The notes beneath the pieces are model-generated. The model had not been told where the DNA came from and ran no database searches. It saw nothing but the letters and a program-made list of their open reading frames with translations. A stretch of 64,000 nucleotides of DNA from positions 2,046,001 to 2,110,000 of the forward strand of contig NZ_WWGH01000002.1 of NCBI RefSeq assembly GCF_009865135.1, read 5' to 3'. Position 1 is the first letter of the stretch. The number at the start of each line of letters is the position of its first letter. The translations under genes and the position numbers were made by a program. Of this stretch, positions 9,708-18,243 are shown piece after piece. This stretch comes from Streptomyces sp. SID8374 (GTDB lineage: Bacteria; Actinomycetota; Actinomycetes; Streptomycetales; Streptomycetaceae).

Positions 9708-11086
9708 CGTGGCCTCCCGTGCGGGACCGGGGCAGCCGCCCCGGCCTGGTCGGAGTGGGGCGCCGCCCCGCGGGCGGCGGCGGTGCAGATGTCGACGTAC
9801 CCGGCGAGCAGGGACTCGGCGAACTCCTTCTCGAAGCGGTCGGGGTTGTAGAAGAGCAGCACCCGCACCGCGTCCCGGTCGGGCACCGCGACCAGCTCCA
9901 GCTCGAAGCGGGTGGCCACGTCGTCGGGGACCAGGACCTCCAGGTCCAGCCCGCCGGCCCGGGTGGAGTACACCGGGTCGGCCATCATCTGGAAGACCAC
10001 GTCGTCCAGCCGCCTGCTCGTACCGCCGAGTCTGATCGGGAGCATCTGGAACGGCAGCGCCTGGTGGACGAACGCCTCCATCACCGTGCTGTGCGTGGCC
10101 CGGAGGTGCTCGGTGAAGTCGTCACCGGCCAGCCGGGTCCGCAGCAGCACCATGTTGGCCAGGAAGCCCACCGTGCGGCGGTGCTCGGCGCCCCGGTTGG
10201 CGAACAGGGTCGCCACCGCCAGGTCTTCGGTGCCGCTGACCGACCGCAGGGCGCGGTAGTACGCGGTGAGCAGGGCCACGAACATCGTGGACCGCTCCCG
10301 TTTGGCCAGGGCGTCGAGTGCGGCGACCGTCGGCGCCTCAAGGACGTGCTGCACCAGCCGGGTGTCACGCGGTGCGCCCGGGGTGGCCTCCCGCATCGGC
10401 AGCGGCGGCAGCGTCACATCCTTGAGGCGCTCGCCCCAGAAGCTGCTCAGCCGCTTGCCCGCGGGCCCGGCCAGAAGTTCGCGCTGCTCCTGGGCGAACC
10501 GGGAGTACGGCGCCGCCTCGGCGGCCGGCTTCCCCTCCAGCGCGGCGCACAGGTCCTCGAAGATCACGTTGCACGACCACGAGTCGGTGACCATGTGGTG
10601 CATGTTGAGGCAGAGCACATGATGGTCCTCGGCCAGCCGCCACAGGGTGATCCGCACGGCGCTCCCGGTCGCGTCGATACGGGTGCCCAGCTCCTCGGCG
10701 ACCGCCCGGTCGGCGGCCGCCTCGGGGTCCGGCTCACCGCTGAGGTCGACCTCGCGGATCTCCGGGTACGCGGCCGGGTGCACCAGCGCCTTGAGCCGGC
10801 GGCCACCCCCGGTGAAGGTGGTGCGCAGCGCCTCGTGCCGGTCGACCACCCGGTCGACCGCCTGCCGGAGTCTGCCGCGGTCGAGACCGCCGCGCACGCG
10901 GCACAGCACCGGGCAGTTGAGCGCGCCCTCCTCGCCGCGGTAGCGGTCGAGGAACCACAGGAGCGTCTGGCCCACGGACGGACGGATCTCGGTGACTGTC
11001 ACGTCCGGCAACGTAACGACGGTCACGGCCCCGGCCGCCGGAACTGAAAGAAAGCTGAGAGGACCTTCACGTTCCTTTCTCGCCAC
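9704..11086 (-). CDS. Free-standing NRPS condensation domain
   Basis: A single condensation (CoA-dependent acyltransferase fold) domain of about 460 residues with no A or PCP partner. The active-site motif reads HHMVTDS (about 163-169), so both His and the Asp are present but the usual Gly of HHxxxDG is Ser. It is the first gene of the NRPS operon, and its stop overlaps the start of the ArCP-Cy NRPS. It could catalyse amide or ester formation in trans, offload the chain, or be structural. The start is uncertain: GTG at 11086 gives the longest frame, but no convincing ribosome binding site precedes it, and an internal GTG at 11026 is possible. It is clearly different in sequence from the three Cy domains downstream. 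Confidence 0.85.
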   Translation of the reverse strand: MARKEREGPLSFLSVPAAGAVTVVTLPDVTVTEIRPSVGQTLLWFLDRYRGEEGALNCPVLCRVRGGLDRGRLRQAVDRVVDRHEALRTTFTGGGRRLKALVHPAAYPEIREVDLSGEPDPEAAADRAVAEELGTRIDATGSAVRITLWRLAEDHHVLCLNMHHMVTDSWSCNVIFEDLCAALEGKPAAEAAPYSRFAQEQRELLAGPAGKRLSSFWGERLKDVTLPPLPMREATPGAPRDTRLVQHVLEAPTVAALDALAKRERSTMFVALLTAYYRALRSVSGTEDLAVATLFANRGAEHRRTVGFLANMVLLRTRLAGDDFTEHLRATHSTVMEAFVHQALPFQMLPIRLGGTSRRLDDVVFQMMADPVYSTRAGGLDLEVLVPDDVATRFELELVAVPDRDAVRVLLFYNPDRFEKEFAESLLAGYVDICTAAARGAAPHSDQAGAAAPVPHGRPR

Positions 11087-11196
11087 CCGGGCCCGCCCGG
11101 TCCCCGGGGTCAGGGTGAGGGCACCTGTGTCGCGTGCGGCGCCCTCGCACGGCGCCCGATCCCGTCCAGCGGCACCGTCACACGGGAGGTAGCTCC
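11087..11196. promoter_or_regulatory. Divergent promoter region of NRPS and MbtH-A-PCP genes
   Basis: These 110 bases separate the leftward NRPS operon from the rightward MbtH-A-PCP gene and must hold both promoters. A GGGAGG ribosome binding site at 11184-11189 fixes the ATG at 11197. I see a direct repeat of CGGCGCCC within about 11135-11156, but no iron box and no copy of the ACGGGGG heptamer. Confidence 0.5.
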
Positions 11197-13140
11197 ATGC
11201 CGGCCAACCCCTTCGAAGAGCCCGACGAGAGCTACCTGGTCCTGTGCAACCCGCTCGGCCAGCGGTCGCTGTGGCCCGCCCGGCTGCCGTCCCCGGCCGG
11301 ATGGCGGGTGGAGCGGCCCGCCACCAGCCGGGCCCTGGCGGGCGCGTACGTCGAACGCGTCTGGCCCGATGTACGCCTGGACGCCTCCGGTGCCGCGCCT
11401 GCGGCGGACACCCTTCCCGCCCTCTTCGAGCGGGTGGCGGCCCGGCACGCGCACCTCCCGGCGGTGGAGAGCGAGAGCGCCTCCGTCGACTACGGCGAAC
11501 TGGCCGACCGGGTGAACCGGCTGGCCCGGCGCCTCCTCGCGGCCGGTCTCGGCCCCGGCGACCTCGTCGGGATCTCGGTCCCCCGGGGCATCGACCAGGT
11601 GGTGGCGGCCCTCGCCGTGGCGACCGGCGGCGCCGGTTACGTACCCCTCGATCCGGGCTATCCCACGGAACTGCTGCGCCACATGGCCACCGACGCGAAG
11701 CTGCGGACCCTGCTGCACACCGGGCCGCCGCCGGTGGACGTCACCGGCATGGAGACGATCGACCTCGCCTCCCCGGACCCCGGCTCCCAGCCCGCCGAAC
11801 CGGTCACCGACGCGGACCGCCGCCGCCCGCTGCGAGCCGAGGACACCGTCTACGTCATCTACACCTCCGGCTCCACCGGGACCCCCAAGGGCGTGGTGAT
11901 CCCGCACGCCGGGCTGGCGGGGCTGGTGGCGGCGCAGCGGCACTGGATCGGCGCCGGGCCCGGGGACCGGGTGCTCCAGTGGGCCTCCTTCAACTTCGAC
12001 GCGGGCTTCTGGGACGTGACCCTCGCCCTGCTGTCGGGGGCCACCCTGGTGCTCACCGACGACCGCGGAGTGCTGCCGGGCGAGGAGCTGCGCCGCACGC
12101 TGATCGACCGGCGGGTCAGCCATGCGGTGCTGCCCCCGGTCGCGCTCACCGCCACCGACCCCGAAGGCGTACTGCCCGGCGGGGTGGTCCTCTCGACCGG
12201 GGACTCCTGCACACAGGCACTGGTGGAGCGGTGGGCGCCGGGGCGGCGCATGTTCAACGGGTACGGGCCCACGGAGATGACCGTGGGGGTGACCATGGCG
12301 GGCCCCGTCCGGCCGGGCGAACCCGTCAGCATCGGCGAGCCGTGGCCCGGCAACGAGGTCCGGGTCCTCGACACCGACCTGAAGCCCTGCCCGCCCGGCG
12401 AGGAGGGCGAGCTCTACCTCGTCGGCGAGGGCGAGGCCCTCGGCTACCTCCACCGGCCCGAACTGACGGCGGAGCGCTTCGTCGCGGACCCGTACGGCCT
12501 GCCCGGCGGCCGCATGTACCGGTCCGGCGACCTCGGCCACCTGGGCGAGGACGGCCTGCTGTACTTCACCGGCCGCGCCGACCGGCAGGTCAAGCTGCGC
12601 GGCTTCCGGGTGGAACTGGGCGAGGTGGAAGCCGCGTTGGAGGCCTGCGAGGGGGTGCGTCTCGGTGCGGTGGTCGTCACCGGTGAGGTCGACTCCGCGC
12701 GCCTGGTCGCCCATGTGGTGCCGGGCGCCGACCCGGCCGGCGACTTCGCGGAGGGGGTGCGGCGACGGCTCGCCGAGCGGTTGCCCGCGCACATGGTGCC
12801 CGCCCGCGTCGAGGTGGCGGCGGCCCTGCCGATGACCAGCAACGGCAAGATCGACCGGCGCGCCCTGGAGCGCCGCGCCGCCGAACCCGCCGCCTCGTCC
12901 GCGTCCGGCCCGGCGGACCGGGCCGACCCGGTGGCCGCCCTCTGCGAACTGGCCGCCCGCGTACTGGAGGTGGACACGGTGGGGCCGGACGACAACTTCT
13001 TCGACCGGGGCGGCCACTCGGTGCTGGCGGTGCGGCTCTCCAAGGCCGTACGCGACGACTGGGGGATGACCCTGCCGGTACGGGCCATCTTCGAGCGGCC
13101 CACCATGGCGGAGCTGGGCGACCTGCTGTCCACGGGCTGA
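11197..13140 (+). CDS. MbtH-A-PCP fusion, predicted tryptophan-loading protein
   Basis: This 647-residue protein has an MbtH domain fused in front of an adenylation and carrier domain. Residues about 1-62 show the MbtH hallmarks NPFEEPD, SLWPA, AGW and the C-terminal Trp-Pro-Asp pattern. The A domain carries TSGSTGTPKG (near 223) and GYGPTE. The carrier Ser lies in GGHSVLA near 608. By-eye specificity residues are D-A-W-V-L-T-G-V-G, which I cannot assign with certainty. This architecture is known for proteins that tether an amino acid for P450 beta-hydroxylation; in thiocoraline and quinomycin pathways the substrate is tryptophan (TioK/Ecm13 type). The neighbouring P450, type II thioesterase and tryptophan dioxygenase support Trp here. 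MbtH may also serve the Cys A domains of the large NRPSs. Confidence 0.93.
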   Translation: MPANPFEEPDESYLVLCNPLGQRSLWPARLPSPAGWRVERPATSRALAGAYVERVWPDVRLDASGAAPAADTLPALFERVAARHAHLPAVESESASVDYGELADRVNRLARRLLAAGLGPGDLVGISVPRGIDQVVAALAVATGGAGYVPLDPGYPTELLRHMATDAKLRTLLHTGPPPVDVTGMETIDLASPDPGSQPAEPVTDADRRRPLRAEDTVYVIYTSGSTGTPKGVVIPHAGLAGLVAAQRHWIGAGPGDRVLQWASFNFDAGFWDVTLALLSGATLVLTDDRGVLPGEELRRTLIDRRVSHAVLPPVALTATDPEGVLPGGVVLSTGDSCTQALVERWAPGRRMFNGYGPTEMTVGVTMAGPVRPGEPVSIGEPWPGNEVRVLDTDLKPCPPGEEGELYLVGEGEALGYLHRPELTAERFVADPYGLPGGRMYRSGDLGHLGEDGLLYFTGRADRQVKLRGFRVELGEVEAALEACEGVRLGAVVVTGEVDSARLVAHVVPGADPAGDFAEGVRRRLAERLPAHMVPARVEVAAALPMTSNGKIDRRALERRAAEPAASSASGPADRADPVAALCELAARVLEVDTVGPDDNFFDRGGHSVLAVRLSKAVRDDWGMTLPVRAIFERPTMAELGDLLSTG

Positions 13141-13151
13141 AGCCGCGTCGG

Positions 13152-13175
13152 CCCCGCCGGGCGCCCCCGGCGGGG
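13152..13175. terminator. Hairpin between convergent genes
   Basis: A 10-bp GC-only perfect stem (13152-13161 with 13166-13175) and a 4-base loop lie in the 40-bp gap between the converging MbtH-A-PCP gene and the P450 gene. It can serve as a bidirectional terminator. There is no T tract, which is usual in this type of genome. Confidence 0.6.
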
Positions 13176-13180
13176 GCGGC

Positions 13181-14422
13181 TCAGTCCAGCCGCATCCGCA
13201 GCGCGCTGTGCCCGAAGAGGAAGTTGGAGTAGACCCGGGGCGGCTCCTCCAGGATCTCGATCCGCTCCACCCGGCGGATCAGGGAGTCCAGTACGGCGGA
13301 GAGCTCCAGCCGGCCGAGGAAGGCCCCGAGGCAGAAGTGCGGGCCGTGGCCGAGGGACAGGTGCGGGTTGTGGTGCCTTGCGACATCGAAGCGGCGGGGC
13401 TCCGCGAAGACGTCCGGATCGTTGTTGGCCGAGATGTTCCACAGGGTGACGATGTCGCCCGCTGCCACCTCCGCCGGGCCGATCCGCAGATCCGTGGTGG
13501 CCGTGCGGGCGAAGTGCATGGCCGGGGTCACCCAGCGGAGGACCTCCTCCACCGCGGTCTTCACCGCCACCTCGCCGTCGCGCAGCCGCCGCCACTCCTC
13601 GGCGTACGTCCCCAGCGCGTGCAGCGCACCGATCGTGGACACCCGGGTCGACTCGTCGCCACCGAGGATCAGGCTGTAGCAGTTGAGGGCGAGGTCGTCC
13701 TCGCTCATCGGCCCGCCCCCGACGTCGGCGCGGGCGATCATGCTGATCACGTCCTCGCCGGGGGAGCGGCGGCGCTCACGCACCACGTCCACGAAGTAGG
13801 ACAGAATCTCGTTGCGTGCCTCCAGCGCGTCGAAGAGGTCCTCCTCGACGCTGTCGGAGGAGAGGGCGCGCTTGTTCCAGGCGAGCAGCTGGGGCCGGTC
13901 CGCGACGGGCAGCTCCAGAAGGTCGCACACGGTGTTGAGCGGCAGGTGCTCGGCGATGTCGCGCCCGGCGTCGGCCTCGCCCGCGCCGGCCACGGCGGCG
14001 ACCAGGGCATCGGCCCGCTGCCGTACGGCCTCCTCCACATGACCGAGGACGCGCGGGGAGAAGGAGCGCAGCATCACCTGGCGCAGCTCCCGGTGGCGGG
14101 GGCGGTCCATCACCGCCAGCATCCGGCCACCGGCGGAGTCGCCGCCGCGCAGCAGGACGTCCAGCACCGTGCCCCGGGCCGAGCTCAGCCCGGCGGCGTC
14201 CTTGTAGCAGTCCTGGACATCGCCGTACCTGGCCACCGCCCAGAAGCCCGGCCGGGCGCCCACCGGAGGGTGCCAGCGCACCGGTTCGTCGCGGCGCATC
14301 CGAGCCCAGTAGGCGTGCGGGTCGTTCTTGATGAAGGCGGCCGGATCGGTGAGGTCGAGAGCGCTGCCGGAAGTGTCGTCGTACGGAGTGCCGGAGACGG
14401 CGGCGTTGCCGGAGGAGACCAC
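13181..14422 (-). CDS. Cytochrome P450, predicted aminoacyl-PCP beta-hydroxylase
   Basis: This 413-residue P450 has all core elements. The heme-ligand loop is GHGPHFCLG with Cys near 364, the K-helix motif is EEVLR, and the oxygen-binding I helix is GGDEST. The start is GTG at 14422, with AAAGGAG about 8 bases upstream. It converges on the MbtH-A-PCP gene. In novobiocin-, nikkomycin-, echinomycin- and thiocoraline-type pathways such P450s hydroxylate the beta carbon of an amino acid held on an A-PCP protein. Here the likely substrate is tryptophanyl-S-PCP. Redox partners (ferredoxin, reductase) are not encoded nearby. Confidence 0.93.
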   Translation of the reverse strand: MVSSGNAAVSGTPYDDTSGSALDLTDPAAFIKNDPHAYWARMRRDEPVRWHPPVGARPGFWAVARYGDVQDCYKDAAGLSSARGTVLDVLLRGGDSAGGRMLAVMDRPRHRELRQVMLRSFSPRVLGHVEEAVRQRADALVAAVAGAGEADAGRDIAEHLPLNTVCDLLELPVADRPQLLAWNKRALSSDSVEEDLFDALEARNEILSYFVDVVRERRRSPGEDVISMIARADVGGGPMSEDDLALNCYSLILGGDESTRVSTIGALHALGTYAEEWRRLRDGEVAVKTAVEEVLRWVTPAMHFARTATTDLRIGPAEVAAGDIVTLWNISANNDPDVFAEPRRFDVARHHNPHLSLGHGPHFCLGAFLGRLELSAVLDSLIRRVERIEILEEPPRVYSNFLFGHSALRMRLD

Positions 14423-14596
14423 CGGGAGACTCCTTTCGGCCCGGACGCCGGGCCTGCACGGGGGTGAACTGTCGCCCCGATACTCACCTTTCGCGCCCGC
14501 CGCCGAGGTGGCGCTGAATGAATGATGAAGGATTCGGCGGCGCCCCTCCGCCCCGGTGCGATGCTCAAGTCCGCATCGGCGAACGGGAGGTCGGCC

Positions 14597-15388
14597 ATGG
14601 GTGTGCACCGCGGAGCTGTCCGTACTGTGACGGGCCATCCGCACCCCGAGCTGCGTCTTCTCGCACTGCCGCACTCCGGCGGCCGGGCCGAGGGCTTCAC
14701 CGCCTGGCGCCCCCTGCTGCCCGCCGCGTTCCCCGGCGTCGCGCTCGAACTGTGCGCCGCGCAGTACCCCGGACACGGCGACCGGCTGGCCGAAACGCCG
14801 CTGACGGAGGTCGGCGCGATCGCCGACGAGATCGTCGCCGGACTCACCGGGATGGCACCGGCGGACCTGGTGCTCTTCGGCCACAGCTTCGGATCGGCCG
14901 TCGCCTGCGAGGTGGCCCGCCGCTGCCCCGGAGCCGGCATCGGCGTCGTCCTGCTCGTGGCCTCGTCGGCCTGGGCCCCCGGCGACCCGGCACGGCCCCC
15001 GCGCGACGAGCACCTGCTGCCCGACGAAGAGCTCTGGCAGCGGCTGATCGCGTTGGGCGGCATCGACCCCGGCATCGCCGCCGAGGCCGAGGTGCGCGAT
15101 CTGGTGCTCCCCGCGCTGCGCGCCTCCATCGCCGCCCACGAGCGCTACCTCGCCTGCCCGGACCCCCTCTCGCTCAGCTGCGACGTGCACGCCTGCATGG
15201 CCCGGGGGGACCCGCTCGTGCCGGTCGGGGCCGGGCGCTACTGGTCCCGGGTGACCACGGGGAGAGCGAGCGTCGGCATCAGGGCCGGGGCGCACTTCCA
15301 CGCCTACGACGACCCCGCCCCCCTGCTGGCGGACCTGGCGCGGAGAGTTCCGGCGTACGCGAAAGGAGGTCGTACGACGCATGAGTAG
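14597..15388 (+). CDS. Type II thioesterase
   Basis: This 263-residue alpha/beta hydrolase of the NRPS/PKS type II thioesterase family has the nucleophile elbow GHSFG, an N-terminal LPHSGG stretch, and a late His in GAHFH. The start ATG at 14597 is chosen because GGGAGG sits 6 bases upstream. It opens a tightly packed rightward operon: its last 8 bases overlap the SDR gene. By analogy to the TioQ/Ecm2 step, it should hydrolyse beta-hydroxytryptophan from the carrier protein. General editing of the NRPS line is the alternative. Confidence 0.92.
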   Translation: MGVHRGAVRTVTGHPHPELRLLALPHSGGRAEGFTAWRPLLPAAFPGVALELCAAQYPGHGDRLAETPLTEVGAIADEIVAGLTGMAPADLVLFGHSFGSAVACEVARRCPGAGIGVVLLVASSAWAPGDPARPPRDEHLLPDEELWQRLIALGGIDPGIAAEAEVRDLVLPALRASIAAHERYLACPDPLSLSCDVHACMARGDPLVPVGAGRYWSRVTTGRASVGIRAGAHFHAYDDPAPLLADLARRVPAYAKGGRTTHE

Positions 15389-16139
15389 TCCATGGGACGG
15401 CCTGCGGCTGGTCGTCACCGGCGGCGGATCGGGCATCGGGGCCGCAGTGGTCACCCGCGCGGTCGGCCTGGGTGCCGATGTCCTCGCCGTCGGGCGACGG
15501 GCCGACCGGCTGGAAGAGGTCACGGCGAAGGCGCGGGCCGACGGTACGGGAAGGGCGGTGCCGTACGTCGTGGATGTCACGGCCCCCGGCGCAGCCGCCC
15601 GGATCGCGGACCGCGCACGCGAACTCCTCGGCGGGGTCGACGCGTTGGTCAACAACGCCGGGCACGCCGTCTTCGACCGCCTGGAGGACGCCACCGAGGC
15701 GGACCTGCGGGGGATGCTGGACACCAACCTGGTGGCCCCCGCCCTGCTGACCCGGGCGCTGCTGCCGGAGCTCCGCACCAGCCGGGGCTGCGTGGTCAAC
15801 GTCTCCTCCGTCGGCGGGGTCGTGGCGATGCCGGGCCGGTCCTACTACGGGGCCGGCAAGGCCGCGCTCAACTCCCTGACCAGGTCGCTGGCGGTGGAGC
15901 TGGCGCCCGACGTCCGGGTGAACGCGGTGCTCCCCGGCCCCGTCGACACCGGACTGTGGGACACGGCGGCGGGCGACGGCGCGGACGCCCTGCGCGCGGG
16001 AATCGTCGCCGCGACACCGCTGGGCCGCTTCGGCCTGGCCTCGGAGGTGGCGGCCTGGGTGTGCCACCTCATCGACCCCGAGACCTCGTCCTGGGTCACC
16101 GGATCCCTGGTGTCCGTGGACGGCGGACGAGCGGCGTGA
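15381..16139 (+). CDS. Short-chain dehydrogenase/reductase
   Basis: This 252-residue classical SDR has the nucleotide-binding motif TGGGSGIG near the N terminus, NNAG, the Ser of the catalytic triad in VSSVGG, and YYGAGK as the YxxxK pair. A strong AAAGGAGG site precedes the ATG, which lies inside the end of the thioesterase gene. In the predicted quinaldate route an oxidoreductase is needed either to oxidise a beta-hydroxy group or to reduce a 4-oxo quinoline before dehydration. This enzyme could do either. Its exact step cannot be read from sequence. Confidence 0.9.
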   Translation: MSSPWDGLRLVVTGGGSGIGAAVVTRAVGLGADVLAVGRRADRLEEVTAKARADGTGRAVPYVVDVTAPGAAARIADRARELLGGVDALVNNAGHAVFDRLEDATEADLRGMLDTNLVAPALLTRALLPELRTSRGCVVNVSSVGGVVAMPGRSYYGAGKAALNSLTRSLAVELAPDVRVNAVLPGPVDTGLWDTAAGDGADALRAGIVAATPLGRFGLASEVAAWVCHLIDPETSSWVTGSLVSVDGGRAA

Positions 16140-16203
16140 GCCGGCAGCCAGGAGCACCATCCCGCCGGCCTGTCCCGGCCGGTCCTGCCACCAGCGGAAA
16201 GGC

Positions 16204-17454
16204 ATGAATCAGATGACGCAGACAGCTCCACCGTGGTTCGCCAGGGCCTCGGCGATCCCCTCCTCCTGGCTGTACGAGTCCTTCCGAATCGCCAACGAGC
16301 GCGAACGGGAGCACCCCGGGCTGATCAAGCTGCACGTCGGAGAGCCGGCGTTCGGCCCACCGGAGTCCGTGGCCAAGGAATTCGCCGCCGCGGCCCTGGA
16401 CGGCCGGGCCCGCTACATCGACGTACAGGGGCTCATGGAGCTCCGGGAGCGGCTCGTCGACAAGCTCGCCACCGTCAACGGCATCGACACCGAGCCCTCC
16501 CGCCTCTTCGTCACCCCGGGATCGTGCCAGGGGCTCGTCGCCCTGATGCGCTGCCTCGTCGAACCGGGGGCGGAGATCCTGCTGCCGGAGATCCACTGGC
16601 CCGTCCATCTGCAACAGGCCCTGCTCGCCGGATTCCGCCCGGTGTTCTACCGACTCGACGAGCACTTCGCCCCCGACCCCGAGTCGATCCGGCGGGTGGC
16701 CACCCCGGCGACCCGGCTGCTGCTGCTCAACACCCCGTCGAACCCCGCCGGTGCGGTCGCCGGCCTGCCGCTCCAGCGGGCCCTGTACGACATCGCGGAC
16801 GAGCACGGCTGGCAGATCATCAGCGACGAGGCGTACGAGGACTTCGCCTTCTCCGGCCCGCACCTCTCGATCGCCGCGCTGGAGCGTGGCCGCCCCGCCG
16901 CGGAGCGCCTCGTCAACAGCGTCTTCACCTTCTCCAAGGGGCCGGCGATGACCGGCTACCGGCTCGGTTACGTCGCGGTGTCGCGGCCCGAGATCGCCAC
17001 CACCATGCGGATGGTGCAGGAGGCGAACATCATCGCGCCCTCCGCGCCCGTCCAGTACGCCGGGATCGCCGCCCTGGACGCCTCGGGCGACCTCGCCGGG
17101 AACCACGACTACGTGCGTGGCAACCGCGACGCCGCGCTGTCCTGTCTGGTCGACGAAGGGCTGCTGCCCGCACTGCCCGGCGGCGGCTGGTACGTCATGG
17201 CCGACATCTCCTCCACCGGCATGACCGGCGAGGAGTTCACCGCGGAACTCATGATCCACCACGATGTCGTGGTCGTACCCGGCAGCGGATTCTCCGCACG
17301 GCCGGAATTCGGCCACGACGGCTCAATGCAACCCCTGCGGCCCGGCGGTGTCGCCTCCGGCCTCGTCCGGATCGCGTTCTGCGTGGACCGGGATCAGCTC
17401 ATCACCGGGGTGGAGCGGCTGGTCGGCCTGGTCCGCGAGAAGAGGCAGCAGTGA
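16204..17454 (+). CDS. PLP aminotransferase, kynurenine-type
   Basis: This 416-residue fold-type I (class I/II) aminotransferase shows NTPSNPAG, SDEAYEDF and the Schiff-base lysine context FTFSKGPAMTGYRLGY, with a C-terminal Arg in LVRIAF. AAAGG precedes the ATG at 16204. It lies between the SDR and the tryptophan dioxygenase; the dioxygenase start overlaps its stop. Predicted role: transaminate beta-hydroxykynurenine so that the keto acid cyclises to a hydroxylated kynurenic (4-hydroxyquinaldic) acid, as proposed for TioG in thiocoraline. Substrate choice is inferred from context. Confidence 0.9.
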   Translation: MNQMTQTAPPWFARASAIPSSWLYESFRIANEREREHPGLIKLHVGEPAFGPPESVAKEFAAAALDGRARYIDVQGLMELRERLVDKLATVNGIDTEPSRLFVTPGSCQGLVALMRCLVEPGAEILLPEIHWPVHLQQALLAGFRPVFYRLDEHFAPDPESIRRVATPATRLLLLNTPSNPAGAVAGLPLQRALYDIADEHGWQIISDEAYEDFAFSGPHLSIAALERGRPAAERLVNSVFTFSKGPAMTGYRLGYVAVSRPEIATTMRMVQEANIIAPSAPVQYAGIAALDASGDLAGNHDYVRGNRDAALSCLVDEGLLPALPGGGWYVMADISSTGMTGEEFTAELMIHHDVVVVPGSGFSARPEFGHDGSMQPLRPGGVASGLVRIAFCVDRDQLITGVERLVGLVREKRQQ

Positions 17455-18170
17455 CATCGGCCGAGCTGACCTATGCCGCCTATCTGAAACTCGACGAACT
17501 GCTCCAGCTCCAGGAGCCGCGCACCGCCCAGGACGACACCGACCCCACCAAGGTCCTCTCCGAGCAGTTCTTCATCGTCAGCCACCAGACCTGCGAGCTG
17601 TGGCTGAAACAGATCCTCGGCGATCTGGCCGCCGTCGAGGGCCACTTCCGGACGATGACCACCGCCGACCTGGAGCGGTCGGTCGACCTGCTCTACCGCG
17701 CCGGTGAGCTGCTGCGCCTGCTGCACGAGCAGCTCATGGCGCTCGAACGGCTGCCGCTGGAGGACTTCGCCCACTTCCGGCAGTACCTCGGCTCGGCCAG
17801 CGGCGCCCAGTCCACCCAGTCCCACCGGCTGGAGCGGGTGCTGGGCAACGCCAAGCGCGCGGGCTCGCTGTTCCTGGCCTTCCGCACCGGCCTGGAACGC
17901 ACCGGCGCCGACCTGGAGGAGATCGTCGGAGCCGGGGTCGGGGCCGGCTCCCTCCACCGGGTCATCGAGGGGATGCTGCGCGTCGGCAACGGCTACTTCC
18001 AGTGGAAGCTCGGCCATGTGGGCCTGGTGACGAAGATGATCGGGGAACAGCGGGGCACCGCGGGCACCTCGGGAGCCGGGTATCTGATGGACCGGGCCAC
18101 GATGCCGTTCACCGAACTCCACGAGCTGCGCGGCAAGATGCACGAACGCCGCCAGGAGCAGATCGGCTGA
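17451..18170 (+). CDS. Tryptophan 2,3-dioxygenase family protein
   Basis: This 239-residue heme dioxygenase is shorter than housekeeping TDO (about 270-280 residues). It keeps the diagnostic stretches FIVSHQTCELWLKQIL, the heme-ligand His in WKLGHVGLV, and the glycine-rich loop GTAGTSGAGYL, which in ordinary TDO reads GTGGSSGYHYL. The Tyr-to-Cys change in HQT(Y>C)ELW and the altered loop may reflect a modified substrate such as beta-hydroxytryptophan. Start GTG at 17451 overlaps the aminotransferase stop. Reaction: open the indole ring to (beta-hydroxy-)N-formylkynurenine. No arylformamidase is present in the window, so deformylation is by a host enzyme or an unrecognised gene. Confidence 0.92.
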   Translation: MTSAELTYAAYLKLDELLQLQEPRTAQDDTDPTKVLSEQFFIVSHQTCELWLKQILGDLAAVEGHFRTMTTADLERSVDLLYRAGELLRLLHEQLMALERLPLEDFAHFRQYLGSASGAQSTQSHRLERVLGNAKRAGSLFLAFRTGLERTGADLEEIVGAGVGAGSLHRVIEGMLRVGNGYFQWKLGHVGLVTKMIGEQRGTAGTSGAGYLMDRATMPFTELHELRGKMHERRQEQIG

Positions 18171-18190
18171 CTTTCTCCCGTACGCGGAAG

Positions 18191-18220
18191 TGTCCGGCCC
18201 CTGGTCACAGGGGCCGGACA
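18191..18220. terminator. Bidirectional hairpin terminator
   Basis: A perfect 13-bp stem (18191-18203 with 18208-18220) with a 4-base loop lies between the end of the thioesterase-to-dioxygenase operon and the end of the leftward regulator gene. It probably terminates both. Confidence 0.8.
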
Positions 18221-18243
18221 CCTTCGGTCCGCCGACGGGCGGT

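Noticed and set aside
11023-11070. A 15-codon frame before an internal GTG of the free C-domain gene, with AAAGGAA nearby
   Set aside because: The binding site is only two bases from the start codon and the frame lies within the longer C-domain frame; not enough to call a leader peptide.
11087-11196. Iron box expected before the putative siderophore NRPS operon
   Set aside because: I looked for TTAGGT/ACCTAA halves in this divergent promoter region and found none; control may be indirect or the product may not be iron-regulated.
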